64,000 nucleotides of DNA. It comes from Geothrix campi (GTDB lineage Bacteria > Acidobacteriota > Holophagae > Holophagales > Holophagaceae). The notes under the pieces are model-generated. The model ran no database searches, had not been told where the DNA came from, and worked only from the letters and a program-made list of their open reading frames with translations. The position numbers and the translations under genes were made by a program. Below are positions 1 to 8,956 of this stretch, in pieces. The stretch is taken from positions 62,001 to 126,000 of the forward strand of contig NZ_JANHMP010000004.1 of the NCBI RefSeq assembly GCF_024609265.1, given 5' to 3'. The first letter of the stretch is position 1, and each line of letters begins with the position of its first letter.

Positions 1-414
1 GACGGCTTCCAGGAGCTTCTGGCCCACCCGGGCGGCCGCCACCACATCCTTGATCTCCTGGAGCAGGACCAGGAACCGGTCGCCGCCCATGCAGGCCAGC
101 GTATCGCCCTGGCGCAGCGCCTCCTGGAGACGCTGACCCACCATCCTTAGCACCTCATCGCCGCCCGTGTGTCCCAGCAGGTCATTCACGCGCTTGAACC
201 GATCGAGATCCAGGAGGAGGAAGGCGAGGATGTGCCCATGGCGCTGGGCCACGAGCAGGGCCTGGGAGAGCCGGTCCTCGAAATGGCGGTGGTTGGGCAG
301 ACCGGTGACGGAGTCCAGCAGGCTCAGTTCCGAGACCCGCTGCTCCAGCGCGCTGATGCGCCGCTCTGCGTTGCGGAGGCGCCCGATCGCATCGAGACGG
401 TCGATCTTGAGCAT
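1..414 (-). CDS. GGDEF-domain protein with degenerate signature (partial, C-terminus beyond window)
   Basis: The reverse strand encodes a GGDEF (diguanylate cyclase) domain, seen from the N-terminal side up to the window edge. A short helix rich in E/R (RLRNAERRISALEQRV) precedes the domain start LDSVTGLPNHRHFEDRL. The metal and GTP-binding stretch LDLDRFKRVND..GH..GDEVL is present. The signature loop reads GGDRF instead of GGDEF, so the fourth residue is Arg; cyclase activity is doubtful and the protein may be a c-di-GMP or GTP sensor. The start ATG at 414 has AGGGG just upstream; a TTG at about 456 with GGAG upstream would add 14 residues. No membrane segment or sensor domain is seen in this part. 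Confidence 0.8.
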   Translation of the reverse strand, partial: MLKIDRLDAIGRLRNAERRISALEQRVSELSLLDSVTGLPNHRHFEDRLSQALLVAQRHGHILAFLLLDLDRFKRVNDLLGHTGGDEVLRMVGQRLQEALRQGDTLACMGGDRFLVLLQEIKDVVAAARVGQKLLEAV

Positions 415-675
415 GAAGCCCCTGAGATCCAGACCGTGGGAACGCTCGTTCGGCAAATGGGCTCCAGATGGCTAGTAAATCCTAAGGCAGCAAGGCTGGT
501 CGCGCTACGAGGAATGGTCTGCCCCCAGAAAAAAAAGGCAATGAATGCGCAAGGAAAGATCGGGATACCGGGGCCCGACCGGAGGGGTTCCTTTCCGCGA
601 ACCGGGTCTGACCGGCGGGCTTCCGTGACGCGAGGTTTGGAGCCTCGGGGGAGATCCCCCCGCAAAGGAGCCGCC

Positions 676-1911
676 ATGCGATCACCCGAATCAGACGATA
701 GGCCCCGGCCAAGTCCCTTCTCCACCTTGGCCCTTTCCGCTTTGTTCCTGATGGCCTCCGCCTGTGGCGGGGGAGGAGGGGGGGGCTCAATGGCCGCTCC
801 TGCGCCTGCGCCGCCCATCGTGCGATACGCTGCGCTGTCCGGGGCCGATGAGGTGCCCGCCAACGCCTCCACCGCTACGGGAGCCGCCACTTTCTCGGTG
901 AACCCGACGACGAAGGTCCTCACCGGAACCGTGACCACCGCGGGCATTCCCGGGGTGGCCGCCCATATCCATGAGGGCGCGGCGGGGGCCGCGGGGCCGA
1001 TCGTGATCCCCCTCAATGGAGGGTCGGGAGGCGTGTGGACCGTTCCGCCCAACACGGTGCTGACCGACACCCAGTACGCCTCGTTCCAGGCCAATACCTA
1101 CTATGTGAACGTCCACAGCGCCACCTTCACGGCGGGCGAGATCCGGGGCCAGATCGAGCTCCGGGTCAGCTTCGCGAACCTCACGGGCGGCCAGGAAACC
1201 CCGGCGACGACGAGCACGGCCACCGGGTTTGGCTCCCTGGCCGTGAACGCCCTCACGGGGGCCATCCACGGCACGGTGGTCACGGAGGGGATCACGGGGA
1301 CCGCGGCCCACATCCATGAGGGGGCCGCCGGAGTCGCGGGGCCCATCCTCATTCCGCTGACCGATGCGGGCGGCGGTGTCTGGACCGTCCCCCCGGGCGC
1401 TACCCTCACCAGCGCCCAGGTGACCAGCTGGCAGAACGGCAACCTCTACGTGAACGTGCACACCGCCGCCAACCCCGGAGGCGAGATCCGGGGGCAGCTG
1501 AACCTCAGCGTGCCGGTGACCCAGTCGGCCACACTATCCGGTGCCAGCGAGGTGCCACCGACGCCTTCCACAGCCACCGGGGCTGGGGCGGTGAGCATCA
1601 ACCCCGTCACCCTCGAACTGAGCGGTGGCCTATCCACCACCGGCATTACCGGAACCGGGTCCCATATCCATGAGGGGGCGGCTGGAACCCCCGGGCCGAT
1701 CATCGTGCCGCTCACGGACGCTGGTGGCGGCGCCTGGGCCCTTCCCACCGGAACCCGGCTCACGGGTGGTCAGTTCATGAGCTGGCGGCTCGGAAACCTC
1801 TACGTGAATGTCCACAGCGCCGCCTATCCCAGCGGTGAGATCCGCGGCCAGCTGGGTGGTTCGGCCGGCACCGGAGGTGGCACTGGGGGTGGCACGGGAG
1901 GAGGGTACTAG
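676..1911 (+). CDS. CHRD-domain repeat lipoprotein
   Basis: A secreted protein of 411 residues. The N-terminus has a lipoprotein-type signal (hydrophobic LALSALFLMASA followed by Cys30), then a glycine run and three successive CHRD domains (about residues 52-165, 165-278 and 280-390). Each has the AHIHEGAAG motif and a closing YVNVH...GEIRGQ segment. The C-terminus is a Gly/Thr tail (GTGGG repeats). CHRD domains were first described in chordin and are common in bacterial surface proteins; their ligand is not known. The start ATG has AAAGGAG six bases upstream; the open frame continues upstream of it without a good site. Bases 415-675 hold no gene, only two small hairpins just before the ribosome binding site. 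Confidence 0.85.
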   Translation: MRSPESDDRPRPSPFSTLALSALFLMASACGGGGGGGSMAAPAPAPPIVRYAALSGADEVPANASTATGAATFSVNPTTKVLTGTVTTAGIPGVAAHIHEGAAGAAGPIVIPLNGGSGGVWTVPPNTVLTDTQYASFQANTYYVNVHSATFTAGEIRGQIELRVSFANLTGGQETPATTSTATGFGSLAVNALTGAIHGTVVTEGITGTAAHIHEGAAGVAGPILIPLTDAGGGVWTVPPGATLTSAQVTSWQNGNLYVNVHTAANPGGEIRGQLNLSVPVTQSATLSGASEVPPTPSTATGAGAVSINPVTLELSGGLSTTGITGTGSHIHEGAAGTPGPIIVPLTDAGGGAWALPTGTRLTGGQFMSWRLGNLYVNVHSAAYPSGEIRGQLGGSAGTGGGTGGGTGGGY

Positions 1912-1949
1912 CAGGAGTCCGGGGCCCCAGGGATGTCCCGACAGCAGCA

Positions 1950-1980
1950 GCCGGCGCCGCCGCATGCGGCGCCGGCTTTC
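1950..1980 (+). terminator. Rho-independent terminator after CHRD gene
   Basis: A perfect 11-bp GC-rich inverted repeat (arms 1950-1960 and 1966-1976, loop CGCAT) is followed by TTTC. It lies 39 bases after the CHRD gene stop and before the convergent gene ending at 1999, so it can stop plus-strand transcription. Confidence 0.65.
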
Positions 1981-1998
1981 CTGCGGGACTCGGCCGGG

Positions 1999-2964
1999 CT
2001 ATGGGGCCTGGGGCGCGCGGCTGATCAGGGCGCCTCCGAGGACCTCGGCGTAGTAGGCTAGGCGCGAGCTGGTCGGGAAACGCGCCTGGGCGTGCCGCGC
2101 CACGGCTTCGGAAGCACCCACCAAGGGAGCCAGCCAGGGGTGGAAATGGATGCTCAGGTTGTGCGCCTGAACCTGATAGCCGAGCTGCCGCTTGTAGCGA
2201 TCGAGCCCCTCATTGGGCAGGATCGAGGTCATGCCGTTGCCGATGAAGCGGACCCCGGGGTCTGAGGCGGCGTTCCGGATGATGGAGAAGTCCAGGGCAT
2301 GGTTGGGGTAGTGGTCCCGCTCCGCGGTGCTGGACATCTTGTAGATGAGATGCAGCCACTGGCCATCGCGGCAGGAGATCAGGTAGGTGGCCAGCCTGCC
2401 ATCGACGAAGGCCCCATGGATGGTCATGCCCGGACAGTCCCTCAGCCCCCGCACGAAGCGCTTCCACTTGGCCGGATCGAGGAAGGTGGCGTCTTCCCTA
2501 GATTGTCGCTGGAGGGTGTCGCGGTTCAGCGGCAGGCCCTTGGCCTGCAGTTCCTCCGCGTCGAGGGTGCGCAGCTCGCAGAGCTCCAGGCCGCGCGTCA
2601 CATGCCCGCGCTGCTTGCGGTGGACCGACGCCAGGTCATAGCCTTCGGGCGAGATGACATAGTGGCCGCCAGCCAGCCCGGGCCGGTCCGAGGGGAAGCT
2701 CAACCCCAGGACCTTCGATCTGTGCAGGATCTCCCGGGCCTCCTCGGGCCCGATGTCGAGCCGCAGCTGGAAAGGGAGGCTCGTGTAGAACGGTCCCCGG
2801 TGATGCCCCCACCACACACCGTTCATCTCGAACACAGGGCGCCCCTGCAATTCCCAGAACTTGACGACATTTCCCCCGTTCGGCGCGGAACCGATGGCCA
2901 CGCTGGACGCAATCGGGTTGCGGCCCGAATGGCGCGGCGTTTCGTGGACCAGTTCTTGAATCAA
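1999..2964 (-). CDS. FemAB/GNAT-like acyltransferase of the EPS locus
   Basis: A cytoplasmic protein of 321 residues with the look of the FemAB-like branch of the GNAT fold: GAFVDGRLATYLISC, then DFSIIRNA and GLDRYKRQLGYQ near the C-terminus. Such proteins are common in exopolysaccharide loci (for example those tied to exosortase A) and may add an acyl or aminoacyl group to a sugar or lipid-linked product; the substrate is not known. I chose the TTG at 2964 because GAGGAG sits six bases upstream. An in-frame ATG at 3048 lacks a ribosome binding site and would overlap the upstream beta-helix gene by 17 bp. It follows that gene on the same strand, so they are likely co-transcribed. Confidence 0.7.
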   Translation of the reverse strand: MIQELVHETPRHSGRNPIASSVAIGSAPNGGNVVKFWELQGRPVFEMNGVWWGHHRGPFYTSLPFQLRLDIGPEEAREILHRSKVLGLSFPSDRPGLAGGHYVISPEGYDLASVHRKQRGHVTRGLELCELRTLDAEELQAKGLPLNRDTLQRQSREDATFLDPAKWKRFVRGLRDCPGMTIHGAFVDGRLATYLISCRDGQWLHLIYKMSSTAERDHYPNHALDFSIIRNAASDPGVRFIGNGMTSILPNEGLDRYKRQLGYQVQAHNLSIHFHPWLAPLVGASEAVARHAQARFPTSSRLAYYAEVLGGALISRAPQAP

Positions 2965-3031
2965 GGAGGACTCCTCAGGGGATTCAACGGGTGGAACAGC
3001 ATTCGGTGGCCCGGGAGGGACGGGCCCGCCC

Positions 3032-4156
3032 TCAGGGCGGCAGGCCATTGCCGGAGAGCGTGTTGTCCGTGATGGTGTTGCCCGAGGACCGGTACTCGAG
3101 GACGCCGTTCAGGGTGTTTTGGGTCACCGTGTTGCGGGTGACGGTGGTGCCCGTGACCCCATCCCGCAGGTAGATGCCATACCCGGCATTGCCCTGGATC
3201 GTGTTGTTCTTGATGACGTGGCCGCTGGTGTTGGAGACCTCGATGCCGCTGCGGGGGCCCGAGTGGAGGGTGGCCACGCCGTTGCCGGTCATGGTGTTCC
3301 CATCGATCACGACGTTGTAGATGAAGGCCAGGCCGGTGTAAGCGATCGGCACCCCGTTCTCGATGCCGTCCCCACCGTTGTTCGCGAAGACACAGGCGGT
3401 GATCAGGACGTTGTTCACGGTCTCGCCGCTGTTGGGCTCGATGTCGAGGCCATCCTCGGGGATGGTCCCGCGGTTGTTTGTGAAGCTGGAATTCTTGACG
3501 ACGAGGCCGTTCCCACTGGTGATCGACAATCCCTGGCGGCGGTTGTGGTCCGCAAGGACGTTGCAGAGGGTCACATCGCTGGCACCGCTGATCGCGAACC
3601 CGTCCCCCCAGCACTCCTTCGAAGTGACCCCCACCACCGCGATGTGCTGGGCGCTCCCCGTGATCCGGAGTCCCATGCCCTGTTCCCCGCTGGTCCCGGT
3701 GTGGGTGGTGCGGTCGCCCAGCAGGGTGCCGCCCACCACGTTCACGTTCGAAACGCCTGAGATGCGGAGGATGATGTAGTTGGAGGAGCCGTTGGGAATG
3801 GCCTTCAGGATGGCGCCTGTGTCGAGGGACAGGGTCATGCCGCTTCTCAACTGGAGGGAGGTGAGCGCATCCACCAGGTAGGTCCCCGCGGGCACGGAGA
3901 CCGTGCCGCCGGTTCCGGCCATGGCATCCACGGCCTTCTGCAGAGCGGCCGTGTCGTTGGTGATCCCGTCGCCCTTGGCGTTGTAGGGGGCGTCCTTTAC
4001 GTTCACGGTCTGGGAGGAGGTGGGTTTGGGGGTGCAGTTCGCGACGGGCGGAACGGCCACCGAGGGGGCAGCCGGTGCTGAGGTTCCCTGGGACCCGCAG
4101 GCGCACTGCAGAGCCATCCATGCGGCCAAAGCCCAGGGAAGGGGCTTTGGCCGCAT
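3032..4156 (-). CDS. Secreted right-handed beta-helix (pectate-lyase-superfamily) protein 1
   Basis: 374 residues. A signal-peptide-like N-terminus (PWALAAWMALQCAC) with Cys18/Cys20 suggests export, perhaps as a lipoprotein. The mature part starts with the Pectate_lyase_3-type entry GDGITNDTAALQKAVDAMAGTGGTV and continues as a long beta-helix of GNTMTGNG/NNTIQGN-type rungs, with the family-specific HNRRQGLSITS segment. Two paralogues lie at 35794 and 38922. A lyase, epimerase or binding role on the local polysaccharide is inferred; no catalytic residues can be assigned. The start is uncertain: ATG 4156 fits the signal peptide but has no ribosome binding site and lies in a 17-bp hairpin, while ATG 4237 has AAGGA upstream and would add 27 residues. 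Confidence 0.75.
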   Translation of the reverse strand: MRPKPLPWALAAWMALQCACGSQGTSAPAAPSVAVPPVANCTPKPTSSQTVNVKDAPYNAKGDGITNDTAALQKAVDAMAGTGGTVSVPAGTYLVDALTSLQLRSGMTLSLDTGAILKAIPNGSSNYIILRISGVSNVNVVGGTLLGDRTTHTGTSGEQGMGLRITGSAQHIAVVGVTSKECWGDGFAISGASDVTLCNVLADHNRRQGLSITSGNGLVVKNSSFTNNRGTIPEDGLDIEPNSGETVNNVLITACVFANNGGDGIENGVPIAYTGLAFIYNVVIDGNTMTGNGVATLHSGPRSGIEVSNTSGHVIKNNTIQGNAGYGIYLRDGVTGTTVTRNTVTQNTLNGVLEYRSSGNTITDNTLSGNGLPP

Positions 4157-4158
4157 GG
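4118..4158. repeat. 17-bp perfect inverted repeat over a start codon
   Basis: Arms 4118-4134 and 4142-4158 are exact reverse complements around a 7-base loop. On the minus strand the 5' arm contains the ATG at 4156 of the beta-helix gene and both arms code for its signal peptide. As RNA it would bury that start codon; as DNA it is a palindrome about 200 bp upstream of wza. Confidence 0.75.
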
Positions 4159-4356
4159 GAAGGCAGGCCCCCGTGGGGATTCCCCTCCCTCCGAGCGGAG
4201 CCCGCGACAGGCGGAGGCTGGGAGGGGGCCAGATCATGCGAAGTCCTTGGGTCTGGGTCCAGGGTAGCACTTGACGAAAGCCCAAATAGCTCCGATTTTG
4301 CTTGCGTGGTCATGGGAAATAGCGATACACCTAGTCCCCTCATCACGGAGAGTACC

Positions 4357-5562
4357 ATGTGCCTTTCCGATCCGTCCGAGACCCGGATTCCAGCCGGGGA
4401 CTTTCCTCCGATCAGCCTGGGCAAACCCCGGGTAGGACGCGTGGAATCCCCCCGTATCGGGGCCTGGCTCGCGCTGTGCGCCACCCTGTTGCTCGCGGCC
4501 TGCACCTCCCCGGGGATGCAGCTGAATGTCCACCCCTCCAAGACTCAGACCAGCCACCTGGATGGACTGAATGTCACCCTGCGGCCCCTGAACACCGCCA
4601 CCGTCCAGGAGCAGGAGCGGCGGACCTCCGAGCCGGGCCCGCCCGTCGGCGTCCTCGAGAAGAGCGCCACTCCCTATCACATCGGCCCGCAGGACATCCT
4701 GCTGGTCACAGTGTGGGACCACCCTGAGATCACCCTGCCCCTGGGGCAGTACCGGCAGGATTCCGCCGCCGGCACCGTGGTGGACGAGGCGGGCGATGTC
4801 TTCTTCCCCTACGTCGGCAGGTTCCATGTCGCCGGACTGACCACGGGCGGGGTCCGGGATAAGCTCACCTCCCTTCTGGCCAAGGTGCTTCAGAATCCCC
4901 AGGTCGATGTGAAGGTGATCGCCTTCCGGTCGCAGAAGGTCTACGTGGGAGGCGAGGTCCGCAATGCCGGGGTCTACCCGGTCACTGACGTGCCCTTCAC
5001 CCTGACGGAGGCCGTGAATCGCGCCGGCGGGTTCCTTCCCACCGCGGATGACAGCCGCATCCTCCTCTCCAGGGGGAACCAGACCTGGCGGCTGAACTTC
5101 CAGACGCTGATGGCCCAGGGCAACCGCGTGGGGCAGATCCTCCTGCAGGACGGGGACTCGCTCCACGTCCCGAACCTCCTGGACTCTCCCGTCTACATGC
5201 TGGGTGAACTCGTGCGGCCGGGGACGACTCCCCTTCTCCATGGGAATCTTTCCCTCGCGAAGGCCATCCAGGACTCGGGTGGGATCCAGGGCCAGACTGC
5301 GGACGCACATTCGATCTACGTGATCCGGCAGGGCTCCGCCCTCAATGCGGTGGATGTCTTCCATCTGGATGCGCGGAATCCGACCGCCATGATCCTGGCG
5401 GACCGTTTCCCGCTCTATGCCCGTGACATCGTCTACGTGGACAAGGGCACCGTCGTCCGCTGGGGTCAGGTCCTGAACCTCATCCTGCCGACCTACACAG
5501 GCCTCTTGCAGACCGCCACCAGCGTCAAGTACCTGGGATCTTCACTGAACTCCAAACCATGA
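4357..5562 (+). CDS. wza: Wza-like outer-membrane polysaccharide export lipoprotein
   Basis: 401 residues. The signal peptide ends in LLLAAC with lipidated Cys49. Then come the polysaccharide export domain (YHIGPQDILLVTVWDHPEIT, about residues 105-200) and two SLBB-type domains (VYVGGEVRNAGVYPV and VYMLGELVRPGTTPL), ending in a segment that matches the Wza C-terminus (RWGQVLNLILPT). Similarity to E. coli Wza runs along the whole chain, including GQYR and AFRSQK. Wza forms the octameric outer-membrane channel for group 1 capsule export. The start ATG has GGAG seven bases upstream; an earlier in-frame ATG at about 4315 is less likely. The gene overlaps wzb by 4 bp, giving the classical wza-wzb-wzc operon. 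Confidence 0.9.
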   Translation: MCLSDPSETRIPAGDFPPISLGKPRVGRVESPRIGAWLALCATLLLAACTSPGMQLNVHPSKTQTSHLDGLNVTLRPLNTATVQEQERRTSEPGPPVGVLEKSATPYHIGPQDILLVTVWDHPEITLPLGQYRQDSAAGTVVDEAGDVFFPYVGRFHVAGLTTGGVRDKLTSLLAKVLQNPQVDVKVIAFRSQKVYVGGEVRNAGVYPVTDVPFTLTEAVNRAGGFLPTADDSRILLSRGNQTWRLNFQTLMAQGNRVGQILLQDGDSLHVPNLLDSPVYMLGELVRPGTTPLLHGNLSLAKAIQDSGGIQGQTADAHSIYVIRQGSALNAVDVFHLDARNPTAMILADRFPLYARDIVYVDKGTVVRWGQVLNLILPTYTGLLQTATSVKYLGSSLNSKP

Positions 5563-6038
5563 ACGATGGTCCGGCAGCCGCTATCCGCCACATCCTGGTC
5601 GTGTGCGAGGGCAACCATTGTCGGGCTCCCATGGCCGAGGCCCTGCTGCGCTCCCTCCTGCCCCCCGACATCACAGTGGAATCCGCCGGGCTGAGCGCCT
5701 TGGTGGGCGCTCCGGCAGATCCTGAGGCCCAGCGCCTCATGGCCGACATCGGATTGGACATCTCCGCCCATGTCGGTCGCCAGTTGACGTACGACATGAC
5801 CGCCGCGGCGGACCTCATCCTGGTCATGGATCAGTCCCAGAAGGGCTGGTGCGGGCAGCTGTTCCCCAGTTCCATCGGCCGGATCTTCCTCCTGGGGCAC
5901 TGGCAACCCCCAGCCTCCAGGGAGATCCAGGACCCCTTCGGGCGGGATCCCGAGGCCTTTCGCATCGCCCTCGAGGCCATCCGTCAATCCGTGTCAGACT
6001 GGCCGCCCCACCTGACAACCAAGCAAAGGTCGGCATGA
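5559..6038 (+). CDS. wzb: Wzb-like low-molecular-weight protein tyrosine phosphatase
   Basis: 159 residues, low-molecular-weight phosphotyrosine phosphatase. The P-loop CEGNHCR (CX5R) near residue 16 is intact, but the usual Ser after the Arg is Ala (CRAP rather than CRSP). The general-acid Asp lies in QDPFGRD near residue 123. In group 1 capsule systems Wzb dephosphorylates the Wzc kinase and lets export cycles continue. Its ATG overlaps the wza stop (ATGA) and its own stop overlaps the wzc start, so the three are translationally coupled. The Ser-to-Ala change next to the P-loop may lower the rate, but all core catalytic residues are present. Confidence 0.88.
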   Translation: MNDGPAAAIRHILVVCEGNHCRAPMAEALLRSLLPPDITVESAGLSALVGAPADPEAQRLMADIGLDISAHVGRQLTYDMTAAADLILVMDQSQKGWCGQLFPSSIGRIFLLGHWQPPASREIQDPFGRDPEAFRIALEAIRQSVSDWPPHLTTKQRSA

Positions 6039-8251
6039 ACAATCCGCTTGCCTCCGGAACCCAACCTTCCCGGCCGGATCCCGCTGAGCCACCGCGCAGG
6101 ATCTTGCGGCCTCTTGGCGAATCTGAGGAACTAGGGTTCCTCGATTGGTTCGCCAACCTGTGGGAGGGGCGGCGGTTCATCATCGCCTCCCTGGCCCTGT
6201 TCCTGTGCTTCGGCGGCCTGTATGTCTGGCGGGCCGCCCCGGTCTATCAGGTCCAAGCCATGCTGCAGGTCCAGGCCAGGCGGACAGGGCCCTCGGACCC
6301 CGCCTTTGCCAAGATGGAGGGCCTGTTCTCGGATCCGACTGAGGCCCAGAGCGAGGTCGAGATCCTTCAGAGCAGCATGGTGCTTGGCCGCACGGTGGAG
6401 GCTCTCAACCTCGACCTCCAGGCCCGGCCGAAGCTGATACCCATCGTGGGCGCGGCCCTCAATCGGGGCGATCCGGAAGCGCCCCGGATCGAGGTCCAAT
6501 CCTTCGGTCTTCCAGACCACCTGCGAGGGCAGGTCTTCGGCCTGACGGCCCTCCCCGGGGGAACCTTCCGGTTCGACTCCCCGAAGGGTGCGGCCCTGGG
6601 TACGGGCGAAGTGGGCAAACCGTTGAGCGTGTCCTATGCCGGCGAACAGCTCGAGCTGGTGGTCCAGTCCATCAGTGCCAAGCCCGGGCAGAAGTTCCGA
6701 CTGGAGCGGCAGCCGGTGGGTGAGGCGCTGGATTCGCTGCGGAAAAACCTTGATGTGGTGGAGAAGGGCAAGCTCACGAATGTGCTGGGATTGACCCTCA
6801 AGTGCGCCAATCCTGCGACCGGTGTGACGGTCCTCGACGAGATCATCAAGCAGTACATCCGGCACAAGATCGAACGGAAGAATGCGGGAGCCACGCAGAC
6901 CCTGGCCATCCTCAAGGAACAGCTTCCCCAGGTGAAGGCCAAGCTGGACGATGCGGAGAATCGCCTCAACCGCTTCCGGAGCCGCACCGGATCCGTGGAC
7001 CTGGCGCGCGAAGCCGAGGCGTACCTGCAGCAGGGCTCCAATCTGAGCGTGCAGATCACGTCCCTGGAACAGAAGAAGCAGGACCTCCTCAGGACCTACC
7101 GGGAGGACTCCGACGTGGTGGCCACCCTCAATCGGCAGATCGCCCAACTCAAAGCCGAAGGTGGTCGGATCGATGCGAAGGTGCGCACGCTCCCCAGCGC
7201 GCAGCAGGAGGTGGTGCGTCTCTCCCGCGAGGTGGCGATCAACACGGAGCTCTACACGGCCCTTCTGAACAACATCCAGCAGCTGGGGATCACCAGCGCC
7301 GGAGAGGTGGGTGGGATCGCGGTGGTGGACCCGGCCACGCCCGATCCGAATCCCATCGCCCCCCGGCGGGCGATGCTGATGTTCCTCTTCACCTTCCTTG
7401 GATTCCTGGCCGGCATCGGCATGGCCATCCTGCGGAAGACGTTCAGCCAGGGGATCGAGGATCACCGTCTCATCGAGTCCAAGCTGGGCATACCGGTGCT
7501 GGTGACCATCCCCCACAGCAAGGCCCAGGAGGCGCATTGGCAGGCCATGCAGAATGGCGAGGATGGCCTCCACCTGCTGGCGGCGCTCAATCCGGATGAC
7601 CTGGCCACCGAGAGCCTTCGCAGCCTGCGCACGAGCCTCCACTTCTCGAAGGGGCGGGCGACCAGCCAGACGATCATGGTGACCGGGCCTTCTCCCAACA
7701 TCGGCAAATCCTTCGTCAGTGGGAACCTGGCCGCCGTGCTGGCCCGGGCTGGCAGCCGCGTGCTGGTGATGGACGCGGATCTCCGGAAGGGCTCCCTGCA
7801 TCGCCAGTTCTGGTCGAAGGACCGGGCGGGCGGATTGTCCGATGTGCTGGCCAGGATGGCGGATTGGGAAGCGGTGGTCCACAAGACGGCCGTTCCACGG
7901 CTCGATCTGATGATGTCCGGATCCATCCCCATGAACCCCTCGGAACTCCTGATGACGGAGGCCTTCGAAGAACTCCTCGCCAAGGTTTCGAAGGCCTATG
8001 ACTATGTGATCCTCGACGCGCCGCCGGTGCTGGCCGTTACGGATGCGCTTATCATCGGCTCCAGGGTTGATCAGGTGCTCGTGGTGGCGAAATACGGGAG
8101 CCACCCCCTCGAAGAGCTGCGGGCCTGCCTGAAGCGGCTTGAGCGCCAGGGCATCCCGGTGCTGGGGTGCGTGTTCAACGACGTCCAGCCGCTCCGCATG
8201 GGGGGCAACCACACGCACTACCGGTACGCCTACCACTACCGCTACGAATGA
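6035..8251 (+). CDS. wzc: Wzc-like BY-kinase and polysaccharide co-polymerase
   Basis: 738 residues, inner membrane. The order is a cytoplasmic N-terminus, a membrane segment (FIIASLALFLCFGGLYVW, about 45-62), a Wzz domain, a long periplasmic coiled coil (about 300-420), a second membrane segment (MLMFLFTFLGFLAGIGMA) and a C-terminal tyrosine kinase. The kinase has Walker A GPSPNIGKS (551-559), Walker A' VLVMDADLRKG (about 576) and Walker B VILDAPP, and ends in a Tyr-rich tail with about six tyrosines (HYRYAYHYRYE) for autophosphorylation. It would control chain length and export with Wza and be reset by Wzb. The start ATG overlaps the wzb stop. Confidence 0.92.
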   Translation: MNNPLASGTQPSRPDPAEPPRRILRPLGESEELGFLDWFANLWEGRRFIIASLALFLCFGGLYVWRAAPVYQVQAMLQVQARRTGPSDPAFAKMEGLFSDPTEAQSEVEILQSSMVLGRTVEALNLDLQARPKLIPIVGAALNRGDPEAPRIEVQSFGLPDHLRGQVFGLTALPGGTFRFDSPKGAALGTGEVGKPLSVSYAGEQLELVVQSISAKPGQKFRLERQPVGEALDSLRKNLDVVEKGKLTNVLGLTLKCANPATGVTVLDEIIKQYIRHKIERKNAGATQTLAILKEQLPQVKAKLDDAENRLNRFRSRTGSVDLAREAEAYLQQGSNLSVQITSLEQKKQDLLRTYREDSDVVATLNRQIAQLKAEGGRIDAKVRTLPSAQQEVVRLSREVAINTELYTALLNNIQQLGITSAGEVGGIAVVDPATPDPNPIAPRRAMLMFLFTFLGFLAGIGMAILRKTFSQGIEDHRLIESKLGIPVLVTIPHSKAQEAHWQAMQNGEDGLHLLAALNPDDLATESLRSLRTSLHFSKGRATSQTIMVTGPSPNIGKSFVSGNLAAVLARAGSRVLVMDADLRKGSLHRQFWSKDRAGGLSDVLARMADWEAVVHKTAVPRLDLMMSGSIPMNPSELLMTEAFEELLAKVSKAYDYVILDAPPVLAVTDALIIGSRVDQVLVVAKYGSHPLEELRACLKRLERQGIPVLGCVFNDVQPLRMGGNHTHYRYAYHYRYE

Positions 8252-8266
8252 TGGGGCACTGAAGGA

Positions 8267-8947
8267 TCACGGGTTGCCGGAGGCTGCGTCTAGGCGGAAG
8301 AACTGCCAGGCTTCGAGGCCTCCGGCGATCTGCCGCTCCGCCCGGGGGAAGGCCTCGACGAGCGCCTCGACCTGCAGGGGGAGCACGTAGTAGAGCAGGA
8401 CGCCTCGATCGGGCCGCGCCTGGAGCTGGGCCTTCAGTTTCGCCGCGAAGGCCTGCATGGTGGTCCGCCCGAAGGGGTTGGCCAGGTAGATGATGGACCC
8501 CGTGAGGTCGATCTCGGCGGTGAGAATATCGGCGGTCAGGATGTCGATGCGCCCCGCCCGGTTCCAGGTCCTCTTGATCTGGCCGATGTTCTGACGGGCG
8601 CCCTCGGCGACGTCTGGATTGATCTCGATGCCCACCATCCGATCAAAGCCCAGGCTGGAGAAGTAGGCCAGGGGACGCCCGGCGCCACAGCCCACATCCA
8701 CGAAGGAGCGGAGGGGGAAGCCCGTCGCCTGCATATGGGCAGCGATATCGATGAGCACGCGGTAGGGGGCCGGCTGACAGGGTCGGCTGTCACCGCTGGC
8801 GGAGGTGGGGGGCACGAAATCCCGGCGAAAGGTGGAGATGCCGATTTGCCGGTCCAGGCGGAATTCCGTGACGTACTTCACCGCGGAGAGCGCAGCGCGA
8901 CCCGGGTTCTGGGTGATCTTCCTGAGGATGTACGCCAGGTAGGCCAT
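8267..8947 (-). CDS. Class I SAM-dependent methyltransferase
   Basis: 226 residues. Motif I VDVGCGAGRPLAYF (about residues 83-96) is followed by the acidic ribose-binding residue in MVGIEIN, so the fold is a Rossmann-type class I methyltransferase. The substrate cannot be told; the position at the end of a minus-strand run of GT4, epimerase and dehydrogenase genes suggests sugar O- or N-methylation in the EPS. The start ATG at 8947 has only a weak GAAG site. It converges with wzc, leaving 15 bp between the stops. Confidence 0.75.
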   Translation of the reverse strand: MAYLAYILRKITQNPGRAALSAVKYVTEFRLDRQIGISTFRRDFVPPTSASGDSRPCQPAPYRVLIDIAAHMQATGFPLRSFVDVGCGAGRPLAYFSSLGFDRMVGIEINPDVAEGARQNIGQIKRTWNRAGRIDILTADILTAEIDLTGSIIYLANPFGRTTMQAFAAKLKAQLQARPDRGVLLYYVLPLQVEALVEAFPRAERQIAGGLEAWQFFRLDAASGNP

Positions 8948-8956
8948 GGGTCGTCT

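Noticed and set aside
169-675. Upstream extension of the CHRD gene
   Set aside because: The open frame runs back into the divergent GGDEF gene on the other strand; the signal peptide and ribosome binding site place the start at 676.
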